Position numbers and translations under genes: made by a program. 64,000 nucleotides of DNA from Massilia sp. 9096. GTDB lineage: Bacteria; Pseudomonadota; Gammaproteobacteria; Burkholderiales; Burkholderiaceae_D. This document shows positions 8,380 to 15,493 of the stretch, piece by piece; within the stretch, counting starts at the first letter, position 1, and each line of letters starts with the position of its first letter. Below the pieces are notes generated by a model. It had not been told where the DNA came from, searched no databases, and saw nothing but the letters and a program-made list of their open reading frames with translations. The stretch is taken from assembly GCF_000745265.1 (NCBI RefSeq), contig NZ_JQNN01000001.1, positions 62,001 to 126,000 of the forward strand. Direction: 5' to 3'.

Positions 8380-9504
8380 ATGCAAGCCGAGTTATACGAG
8401 CTCAAGCCTGGCCACGTCCAGGTCAACCAAGCCTTGCAATGGGATGTGTTTTCGGCGCAGGGCTTGCTGCTGCTGCACAAGGGCACGATGATCCAGAGCG
8501 AAAGCCAGCGCGACCGCCTGCTCGAGCGCGGGATGTACGTCAACCGGGCCGACATCCGGAAGCCGAAAGTCGAAGGGCAGCGCCAGGCCTACGATCCGTT
8601 CGGCGAATGGGAGCAGCTGCGCAAGCGCCTGGTGCGCCTGAACCTGGCCTTCATGGGCGTCGCGCGCGCGCCTGCGGCGAACCCGGCGCTGCTAGCGGAG
8701 CTCGAGCAGCTCGCCACGCGGATCCGCGTGCTGGTGACGCGCGCGCCGGACATCGCCATCTTCGAAATCATGCAGATGGATCCGACCCACTACGTCGTCG
8801 CCCACCATCTGCAGGCGGCTGCGCTGAGCGCGCTGGTGGCGCAGGCGCTGGACTGGCCCGAGCCCGGCGTGCACGATGCCTGCCGCGTCGCGTTGACCAT
8901 GAACATCGCCATGCTGGAACTGCAGACGGTCCTGGCCGCACAGGCGCCGCCCGTCACCGCGGCGCAGCGGGAGGTCATCGATGGCCACGGCCTGCAGGGC
9001 CGGCGCATCCTGGAGGCGATGGGCGTGCTCGATGCGAACTGGCTGCACGCCGTCGAGGAACATCATCCGGACCGGCTCGGCGCGGGTCGCACGGCGTCGC
9101 CGCTGGCCGAGCTGGCGCACCACGTCGACGTCTACCTGGCCAGGATCTCGCCGCGCGGCTACCGCGTCGCCAAAACGCCGTCCGCCGCCGCGCGCGAACT
9201 GCTGCAGCATCCCGCCATGGACAAGGGGCTGGTCAGCACCCTGATCAAGCTGGTCGGCGTCTACCGGTCCGGCACCTACGTCAAGCTGGCCAACGGCGAG
9301 ACCGCCGTGGTCGTGCGCCGCGGCGCCAGCGCGCACGCGCCGTGCGTGTGCAGCCTGGTCAGTGGCGCCGGCATGCCGCTGGGCGAGCCGGTGGTGCGCG
9401 ATACCGCGCTGCCGAAATACGCGGTGGCGGCGATCGTGGCGAAGGCGAGGGTGATGGTGAGGTTTGATCGGGCCAGGTTGTTCAGGCTGGTGGGGCAGGG
9501 CTGA
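8380..9504 (+). CDS. Degenerate HD-GYP-like protein
   Basis: 374 residues, cytoplasmic (no signal or membrane segment). The layout follows HD-GYP c-di-GMP phosphodiesterases: an N-terminal ~120-residue segment (KPGHVQVNQ, MIQSESQRDRLLERGMYV), then a helical HD-like domain. The first conserved histidine region survives as YVVAHHLQAAALS and the later HH as VEEHHPDR. The signature HDxGK is replaced by MNIAM, and GYP is absent (PDRLG). Metal coordination is therefore probably lost, and the protein is likelier a c-di-GMP-binding or scaffolding relative than an enzyme. Start: GGGAG at 8370-8374 precedes the ATG at 8380 by 5 bases, which is better than the upstream in-frame start at 8332. Confidence 0.72.
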   Translation: MQAELYELKPGHVQVNQALQWDVFSAQGLLLLHKGTMIQSESQRDRLLERGMYVNRADIRKPKVEGQRQAYDPFGEWEQLRKRLVRLNLAFMGVARAPAANPALLAELEQLATRIRVLVTRAPDIAIFEIMQMDPTHYVVAHHLQAAALSALVAQALDWPEPGVHDACRVALTMNIAMLELQTVLAAQAPPVTAAQREVIDGHGLQGRRILEAMGVLDANWLHAVEEHHPDRLGAGRTASPLAELAHHVDVYLARISPRGYRVAKTPSAAARELLQHPAMDKGLVSTLIKLVGVYRSGTYVKLANGETAVVVRRGASAHAPCVCSLVSGAGMPLGEPVVRDTALPKYAVAAIVAKARVMVRFDRARLFRLVGQG

Positions 9505-9510
9505 AAAGCA

Positions 9511-9540
9511 AAAAGCCCGATTCTTGCGAACCGGGCTTTT
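9511..9540. terminator. Bidirectional terminator between the HD-GYP-like gene and tRNA-His
   Basis: A 9-bp stem AAAAGCCCG / CGGGCTTTT with a 12-base loop. A-runs on the left and T-runs on the right let it act on both strands. It lies 6 bases after the plus-strand stop and 10 bases beyond the tRNA-His 3' end on the minus strand. Confidence 0.85.
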
Positions 9541-9550
9541 GCTGAATTCT

Positions 9551-9627
9551 TGGGGTGGCTGATGGGACTCGAACCCACGACAACAGGAATCACAATCCTG
9601 GACTCTACCAACTGAGCTACAGCCACC
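9551..9627 (-). tRNA. tRNA-His (GTG)
   Basis: A 77-nt cloverleaf. The anticodon loop reads TTGTGAT, giving anticodon GTG (His). The acceptor stem GTGGCTG pairs with CAGCCAC. The extra 5' G(-1) typical of tRNA-His is encoded opposite discriminator C73, and the 3' CCA is encoded. It lies 73 bases downstream of murI on the same strand. Confidence 0.97.
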
Positions 9628-9700
9628 ACTGTCTTACTTGCTGTCTCGTTGTTGCCGAGACAGAACGAGATTATAGCGACACCTTCCCGATCTGGCAAAT

Positions 9701-10564
9701 CTAAATGTGCTCAAGCGTGCTCGGAGCCGCGAACGCGGTCTCGGACACCGGCGGATCGATGCCGATCAGGCTGTTGAAGGCGCTGGCCAGGGCCGTGGCG
9801 CTGGCGCTGGTCCAACCCGCCACGCGCGCGGGCGCCTGCGCATCGGCAGCGCGCAGCAGGCCGCCGGCGTCGAGCAGGCGCGCCACCTGGCGCGCCACCG
9901 CCTCGCCGGTGTCGATCAGCGTCACGCCAGCAGCGCCATGTTCCGCGATCACGCGCTCGATCGACGCCTGCACCAGCGGATAGTGCGTGCAGCCCAGTAC
10001 CAGCGTGTCGGCGCCCGCATCCAGCAGCGGCGTGACGTACCCGCGCAGCATCTCGAGGATCGCGGTGGCGCCCAGGTCGCCCAGCTCGATCTGGTCGACC
10101 AGGCCGCGGCAGGGCTGCAGCAGGAAGCGTGTGCCGGATGCGTCGGCGACCTGGTCGCGCAGGTGCAGAAACTTGGCGCTGGCGAGCGTGAGTTCGGTGG
10201 CGAGCACACCGACCGTGCCGCTGCGCGTCGCCGCCGCCGCCGGTTTCAGCCCCGGCTCGACGCCGACGATCGGCAGCTCGGGCAGGCTTTCGCGCAGCAG
10301 CTTGACCGCCGCGCCGGTCGCCGTGTTGCAGGCGACGACGATGGCCTTCGCGCCCTGGCCGGCCAAAAAACGCGCGACCGACAGCGAGCGCTCGGCCACC
10401 ACCGCCTCCGGCTTGCCGCCGTACGGTGCGAAGCCGGAATCGGCTGCGTAGATGAGGTGTTCGTGGGGGAGCAGGGCGCGCACGTGGCGCAGGATGGACA
10501 GCCCGCCGACGCCGGAATCGAAGATCCCGATGGGTGCGTCGGCGGTGATGGTGCGGGTAGTCAT
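9701..10564 (-). CDS. murI: Glutamate racemase
   Basis: Converts L- to D-glutamate for peptidoglycan synthesis; cytoplasmic. 287 residues, usual length. Seen: IFDSGVGGLSILR (catalytic Asp/Ser loop), VVACNTATG with catalytic C79, LVLGCTHYPL with the second catalytic C192, and PYGGK. The fumarase gene ends 71 bases upstream on the same strand, with a GC-rich hairpin between. tRNA-His follows. Confidence 0.96.
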   Translation of the reverse strand: MTTRTITADAPIGIFDSGVGGLSILRHVRALLPHEHLIYAADSGFAPYGGKPEAVVAERSLSVARFLAGQGAKAIVVACNTATGAAVKLLRESLPELPIVGVEPGLKPAAAATRSGTVGVLATELTLASAKFLHLRDQVADASGTRFLLQPCRGLVDQIELGDLGATAILEMLRGYVTPLLDAGADTLVLGCTHYPLVQASIERVIAEHGAAGVTLIDTGEAVARQVARLLDAGGLLRAADAQAPARVAGWTSASATALASAFNSLIGIDPPVSETAFAAPSTLEHI

Positions 10565-10581
10565 GGGTAGATGTTACCCCA

Positions 10582-10614
10582 GCCGCGCGCGCGTGTGCAG
10601 TACCCGCGCGCGGC
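10582..10614 (-). terminator. GC-rich hairpin between the fumarase gene and murI
   Basis: A perfect 10-bp inverted repeat GCCGCGCGCG / CGCGCGCGGC with a 13-base loop, 20 bases after the fumarase stop. No T-run follows, so termination would be weak or Rho-assisted. Confidence 0.4.
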
Positions 10615-10634
10615 CATGCATCAAGCCGCAGCGA

Positions 10635-12167
10635 TCAAGCGACAGCGACCGGAATGCCTTTGAGCGACTCGATCTTGGCCGACCATTCCTTCGGGCCGGT
10701 CTGGTGCACCGAGGTGCCGCTCGAATCGACGGCGACGGTCACCGGCATGTCCTTGACTTCGAACTCGTAGATCGCTTCCATGCCCAGGTCTTCGAAGCCG
10801 ACCACCTTGGCCGACTTGATCGCCTTCGACACCAGGTAGGCCGAACCGCCGACCGCCATCAGGTAGGCCGACTTGTGGTTCTTGATCGACTCGATCGCGG
10901 CCGGGCCGCGCTCGGCCTTGCCGATCATCGCGATCAGGCCGGTCTTTTCCAGCATCATGTCGGTGAACTTGTCCATGCGGGTCGCGGTCGTCGGACCGGC
11001 CGGGCCGACCACTTCGTCACGTACCGGATCGACCGGGCCGACGTAATAGATGACGCGGTTGGTGAAGTCCACCGGCAGCGATTCACCCTTGGCCAGCATG
11101 TCCTGGATGCGCTTGTGCGCGGCGTCGCGGCCGGTCAGCATCTTGCCGTTCAAGAGCAGGGTCTGGCCCGGCTGCCAGGAAGCGACTTCTTCCTTGGTCA
11201 GCGTGTCCAGGTTGACGCTCTTCGATTTTTGCGTGTCCGGGGTCCACTGCACGTTCGGCCAGGTCGACAGCGCCGGCGGTTCGATGTAGGCCGGGCCCGA
11301 GCCGTCCAGCACGAAGTGGGCGTGGCGGGTCGCGGCGCAGTTCGGGATCATCGCGACCGGCTTGGAGGCCGCGTGGGTCGGGTACATGTTGATCTTCACG
11401 TCCAGCACGGTCGTCAGGCCGCCCAGGCCCTGCGCGCCGATGCCGAGCGCGTTGATCTTGTCGCACAGTTCGATACGCAGCTCTTCCAGCTTGTTCTGCG
11501 GGCCGCGCAGCTTCAGCTCGTACATGTCGATGTCTTCCATCAGCGACTCTTTCGCCATCAGCATCGCCTTCTCGGCCGAGCCGCCGATGCCGATGCCGAG
11601 CATGCCCGGCGGGCACCAGCCGGCGCCCATCAGCGGCACGGTCTTCAGGACCCAGTCGACCAGCGAGTCGGATGGGTTGAGCATCACGAACTTGGTCTTG
11701 TTCTCGGAGCCGCCGCCTTTCGCAGCCACTTTCACGTCGACGGTGTCGCCCTCGACCAGTTCCATGTGGACCACGGCCGGGGTGTTGTCCTTGGTGTTCT
11801 TGCGCTCGAAGTGCGGGTCGGCGACGATCGAGGCGCGCAGCTTGTTGTCCGGGAAGGCGTAGGCGCGGCGCACGCCTTCGTTGACGGCGTCGGTGACCGA
11901 GCCGCTAAAGCCTTCGAAGCGCACGTTCATGCCGATCTTGAGGAACACGTTGACGATGCCGGTGTCCTGGCAGATCGGGCGCTTGCCTTCGGCGCACATG
12001 CGCGAGTTGGTCAGGATCTGCGCGATCGCATCCTTGGCGGCCGGGCTCTGCTCGGTTTCGTAGGCGCGCGCCAGGTGCTGGATGTAGTCGGCCGGGTGGT
12101 AGTAGCTGATGTACTGCAGGGCAGCAGCGACGGATTCGATCAGGTCTTCCTGTTTAATGACAGTCAT
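10635..12167 (-). CDS. Class I (4Fe-4S) fumarate hydratase
   Basis: A TCA-cycle enzyme that interconverts fumarate and L-malate. 510 residues match the class I homodimeric FumA/FumB type, not the class II FumC. Cluster cysteines are visible in PICQDTG (C66), GAGWCPPGMLG (C185) and IPNCAATRHAHF (C277). The C-terminal beta-domain has YYVGPVDP, GPAGPTTATRMD and GMEAIYEFEV. This oxygen-labile enzyme is shared by many betaproteobacteria. The upstream gene on the same strand (UPF0114) ends 34 bases before its start, so both may lie on one transcript. Confidence 0.95.
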   Translation of the reverse strand: MTVIKQEDLIESVAAALQYISYYHPADYIQHLARAYETEQSPAAKDAIAQILTNSRMCAEGKRPICQDTGIVNVFLKIGMNVRFEGFSGSVTDAVNEGVRRAYAFPDNKLRASIVADPHFERKNTKDNTPAVVHMELVEGDTVDVKVAAKGGGSENKTKFVMLNPSDSLVDWVLKTVPLMGAGWCPPGMLGIGIGGSAEKAMLMAKESLMEDIDMYELKLRGPQNKLEELRIELCDKINALGIGAQGLGGLTTVLDVKINMYPTHAASKPVAMIPNCAATRHAHFVLDGSGPAYIEPPALSTWPNVQWTPDTQKSKSVNLDTLTKEEVASWQPGQTLLLNGKMLTGRDAAHKRIQDMLAKGESLPVDFTNRVIYYVGPVDPVRDEVVGPAGPTTATRMDKFTDMMLEKTGLIAMIGKAERGPAAIESIKNHKSAYLMAVGGSAYLVSKAIKSAKVVGFEDLGMEAIYEFEVKDMPVTVAVDSSGTSVHQTGPKEWSAKIESLKGIPVAVA

Positions 12168-12201
12168 CTTGGATCTCGTTATGGTCTTGGACGGGGTGTT
12201 G

Positions 12202-12813
12202 TCAGTGTTGCTTGGCGTCGTTCGCCGTGTTGGTCATGATCCGGTCGGTGTAGGCGATCGCCATCGCCGACAGCAGGAACACGACGTGGATGCAGGTCTG
12301 CGCGATGATCGGCGCGGGTTGGTACTGGGCGGCGTTGATGAAGGTCTTCAGCAAATGGATCGAGGAGATGCCGATGATCGCCATCGCCAGCTTGGTCTTG
12401 AGCACCGAGGCGTTCACGTGCGACAGCCATTCCGGACGGTCCGGATGGTCTTCCAGGTGCATGCGCGACACGAAGGTCTCGTAGCCGCCGACGATCACCA
12501 TGATCAACAGATTCGAGATCATGACCACGTCGATCAGGCCGAGCACCACCAGCATGATCGTGGTTTCGTTCAGCTTGCTGGGCGGCGTCGCGCCCGGCAC
12601 GGCCACGGCCTGGAAGATGTGCTGCAGCGCGTCCTCGTTGCCGAGCGCGGCCAGGATCAGGTCCTTCAACTCGACCCAGAAATGGAACACGTACACGCAC
12701 TGCGCCAGGATCAGGCCGAGGTACAAAGGCAGTTGCAGCCAGCGGCTGGCGAACATGAAAGAGGCGAGGGCGCCGCGCTTGCGCGGGTTGGACGGGACGT
12801 GCGAATCGAACAT
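12202..12813 (-). CDS. UPF0114 (YqhA-type) inner-membrane protein
   Basis: 203 residues with about four membrane helices: PLYLGLILAQCVYVFHFWV; MLVVLGLIDVVMISNLLIMVIVGGYE; a segment around LAMAIIGISSIHLL; and a last one near AQTCIHVVFLLSAMAIAY. The signature VIVGGYETFVSRM identifies the UPF0114 family, whose function is not established. The start is set at the ATG at 12813 (MFDSHVPSN...). A longer open frame to 12879 adds a Cys/Arg-rich stretch unlike the family and lacks a ribosome site. It sits 34 bases upstream of the fumarase gene. Confidence 0.85.
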   Translation of the reverse strand: MFDSHVPSNPRKRGALASFMFASRWLQLPLYLGLILAQCVYVFHFWVELKDLILAALGNEDALQHIFQAVAVPGATPPSKLNETTIMLVVLGLIDVVMISNLLIMVIVGGYETFVSRMHLEDHPDRPEWLSHVNASVLKTKLAMAIIGISSIHLLKTFINAAQYQPAPIIAQTCIHVVFLLSAMAIAYTDRIMTNTANDAKQH

Positions 12814-13057
12814 CGGAAGAGGGTCGCCGGTACGGCTGCGGACAAGACAGCTCGATATTCTACACCTGCCCGGCCGCATCGGCTCGACCGTATTTCATCC
12901 TCGACGCCCGACTCGCCCTTCGGGAAACGTTGGTAGAATCGTACGCGGGATGCCGGGCGCGCCGCCGCTTCAAGCGCTCATCCGAGTGCACATGTAAGCA
13001 CTCAGTAAGCGACACGCCCTAAGGTAATGTGCAAGAACTATTACTATGGAGACTAAT

Positions 13058-15052
13058 ATGGCCGAAAATGAGATCAACCAGCAGGGCGGTTTGCAGGAGC
13101 ATCGGGTGTTCCCGCCGCCTGCCGAATTCGCCGCTCAGGCAACCATCTCCGGCATGGACGCCTACCAGAAGCTGTGCGACGAAGCCGCCAGCGACTACGA
13201 AGGCTTCTGGGCTAGATTAGCCCGCGAGAACCTCGACTGGCAAAAGCCTTTTACCCAGACCCTGGACGAATCGAACGCGCCGTTCTACAAATGGTTCGCC
13301 GATGGCCAGCTGAACGCGTCGTACAACTGCCTCGACCGCAACCTCGCGAACGGCAACGCCGACAAGACCGCCATCATCTTCGAAGCGGACGACGGCAAGG
13401 TCACGACCGCCACCTACCGCGAACTGCACGAGCGCGTCTGCAAGTTCGCCAACGCGCTCAAGTCGCGCGGCATCAAGAAGGGCGACCGCGTCATCATCTA
13501 CATGTCGATGTCGATCGAAGGCGTGGTCGCGATGCAGGCCTGCGCGCGCATCGGCGCGACCCACTCGGTGGTGTTCGGCGGCTTCTCGGCCAAGTCGCTG
13601 CAGGAACGTATCGTCGACGCCGGCGCGGTGGCCGTGATCACCGCCGACGAGCAGCTGCGCGGCGGTAAATCGCTGCCGCTGAAATCGATCGTCGACGAGG
13701 CCTTGGCGATCGGCGGCTGCGACACCATCCGCGACGTGATCGTCTATAAACGCACCGGCGGCAACATCAATTTCGAGCAAGGCCGCGACATCTGGATGCA
13801 CGAGCTGGTCGATGGCCAGTCGGCCGAGTGCGAGCCGGAATGGGTCGACGCCGAGCACCCGCTGTTCATCCTCTACACCTCGGGCTCGACCGGCACGCCG
13901 AAGGGCGTCCAGCACAGCACCGGCGGCTACCTGCTGTGGGCCGCGCTGACCATGAAGTGGTCGTTCGATATCAAGCCGAACGACGTCTACTGGTGCACCG
14001 CCGACATCGGCTGGGTCACCGGCCACACCTACATCTGCTACGGCCCGACCGCGGTCGGCGCCACGCAAGTGATCTTCGAAGGCATCCCCACCTTCCCGCA
14101 CGCCGGCCGGTTCTGGGAGACCATCGGCAAGCACAAGGTCTCGATATTCTACACCGCGCCGACCGCGATCCGCTCGCTCATCAAGGCGTCGAACACGGAC
14201 GAGAAGGTGCATCCGAAGAGTTTCGATTTGTCGAGCCTGCGCCTGCTGGGCACGGTCGGCGAGCCGATCAATCCGGAAGCCTGGATGTGGTACTACAAGA
14301 ACATCGGTCAGGAACGCTGCCCGATCGTCGACACCTTCTGGCAGACCGAGACCGGCGGCCACATGATCACGCCGCTGCCGGGCGCGACGCCGCTGGTGCC
14401 GGGTTCGTGCACGCTGCCGCTGCCGGGCATCATGGCCGCGATCGTCGACGAAGCCGGCCAGGACGTGCCGAATGGGCAGGGCGGCATCCTGGTCGTCAAG
14501 CGTCCTTGGCCGTCGATGATCCGCACCATCTGGAATAACCCGGACCGCTTCCGCACGGCGTATTACCCGGACGAGCTGGGCGGCAGATACTACCTGGCCG
14601 GCGACGGCGCGATCCGCAACAAGGACACCGGTTACTTCACCATCACCGGCCGCATCGACGACGTGCTGAACGTCTCGGGCCACCGCATGGGCACGATGGA
14701 GATCGAGTCGGCGCTGGTGGCGCATCCGGTGGTGGCCGAAGCCGCCGTGGTCGGCAAGCCAGACGACACCACCGGCGAGGCGATCTGCGCCTTCGTCGTG
14801 CTCAAGCAGGCGCGCCCGACCGGCGAGGAGGCCAAGAAGCTGGCCGCCGAGCTGCGCACCTGGGTCGGCAAGGAGATCGGTCCGATCGCCAAGCCCAAGG
14901 AAATCCGTTTCGGCGACAACCTGCCCAAGACCCGCAGCGGCAAGATCATGCGCCGCCTGCTGCGCGTGCTGGCCAAGGGCGAGTCGATCACGCAGGACGT
15001 GTCGACGCTGGAGAATCCGGCGATCCTGGAGCAGCTCAAGGAATCCGCTTGA
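13058..15052 (+). CDS. acs: Acetyl-CoA synthetase (AMP-forming)
   Basis: Activates acetate to acetyl-CoA through acetyl-AMP. 664 residues, family length. Seen: the AMP-binding P-loop [15 protein letters not shown], the acetate-pocket region [23 protein letters not shown], the hinge [15 protein letters not shown], and near the C-terminus [14 protein letters not shown] with the catalytic lysine (about K629) that is acetylated in this family. Start: GGAG at 13048-13051 lies 6 bases before the ATG at 13058; the in-frame ATG at 13046 overlaps that site. Followed by a terminator at 15131. Confidence 0.97.
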   Translation: MAENEINQQGGLQEHRVFPPPAEFAAQATISGMDAYQKLCDEAASDYEGFWARLARENLDWQKPFTQTLDESNAPFYKWFADGQLNASYNCLDRNLANGNADKTAIIFEADDGKVTTATYRELHERVCKFANALKSRGIKKGDRVIIYMSMSIEGVVAMQACARIGATHSVVFGGFSAKSLQERIVDAGAVAVITADEQLRGGKSLPLKSIVDEALAIGGCDTIRDVIVYKRTGGNINFEQGRDIWMHELVDGQSAECEPEWVDAEHPLFILYTSGSTGTPKGVQHSTGGYLLWAALTMKWSFDIKPNDVYWCTADIGWVTGHTYICYGPTAVGATQVIFEGIPTFPHAGRFWETIGKHKVSIFYTAPTAIRSLIKASNTDEKVHPKSFDLSSLRLLGTVGEPINPEAWMWYYKNIGQERCPIVDTFWQTETGGHMITPLPGATPLVPGSCTLPLPGIMAAIVDEAGQDVPNGQGGILVVKRPWPSMIRTIWNNPDRFRTAYYPDELGGRYYLAGDGAIRNKDTGYFTITGRIDDVLNVSGHRMGTMEIESALVAHPVVAEAAVVGKPDDTTGEAICAFVVLKQARPTGEEAKKLAAELRTWVGKEIGPIAKPKEIRFGDNLPKTRSGKIMRRLLRVLAKGESITQDVSTLENPAILEQLKESA

Positions 15053-15081
15053 TGCAATCGGCTTGATGCAATCGGCTTGAC
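15047..15081 (+). repeat. 14-bp tandem repeat spanning the acs stop codon
   Basis: The unit GCTTGATGCAATCG occurs at 15047-15060 and 15061-15074, with a third, partial GCTTGAC copy. The first copy contains the acs TGA stop, so it looks like slippage at the gene end with no coding effect. Confidence 0.75.
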
Positions 15082-15130
15082 GCACTAGCCGCCCGGCCGG
15101 GGTCGGGCGTGCGCAAGGCGGCAGAGTCGG

Positions 15131-15165
15131 CGCCGCATCCGTGCAAACGGTGCGGCGTTTTTATT
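15131..15165 (+). terminator. Rho-independent terminator of acs
   Basis: A stem CGCCGCA-T-CCG / CGG-TGCGGCG (10 bp, one bulge) with loop TGCAAA, then TTTTTATT. It overlaps the convergent KTSC gene's stop codon. Confidence 0.85.
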
Positions 15166-15484
15166 GCCCGTCCGGTTTGCCGAACAGGTCGTCGAGTGGA
15201 TTCTTCTTGACCTCTGCCGGCTCGGTACCGCCGAACAGCGCGTCCAGCGCGGCGCGTTTGCTGGCCACCTGCGCGCGCCCGCGCGTGCCCGCGAACTCTT
15301 CCTCGATATTGTCGCGATAAACGCTCCAGGCCGAGCCGGAAGTCGAGAAGCGCTGCCAAAGCTCGCGCCCGACGTTCGCGTAATCGATGGCGCTGCCGTC
15401 GTCGAACTCGACGCGCAGCACGCGCGTTGGCGCATCGTAGCCGATGGCGCGCAGTTTGCCTGCGCTGATCTTTTTCATGTCCAT
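15161..15484 (-). CDS. KTSC-domain protein
   Basis: A 107-residue soluble protein. Residues ~8-66 resemble the KTSC domain (IGYDAPTRVLRVEFDDGS, then IDYANVG...LWQRFSTSGSAWSVYRDNI), a small fold often found alone or fused to nucleic-acid enzymes and thought to bind RNA; that role is family inference. The C-terminal ~40 residues are charged and end in a repeated LFGG/LFGK pattern (DALFGG, DDLFGKPDG). It begins 9 bases after the end of the NodB-caspase gene on the same strand and may be co-transcribed with it. Confidence 0.75.
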   Translation of the reverse strand: MDMKKISAGKLRAIGYDAPTRVLRVEFDDGSAIDYANVGRELWQRFSTSGSAWSVYRDNIEEEFAGTRGRAQVASKRAALDALFGGTEPAEVKKNPLDDLFGKPDGQ

Positions 15485-15493
15485 GGCGGCAGT

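Noticed and set aside
10452..12239. 595-codon plus-strand frame across murI and fumarase
   Set aside because: Antisense of the class I fumarase gene, rich in Arg/His/Val. High GC produces long open antisense frames throughout this window.
12814..12879. 22-residue N-terminal extension of the UPF0114 protein
   Set aside because: No ribosome site, unusual Cys/Arg composition, and family members begin close to the later ATG.
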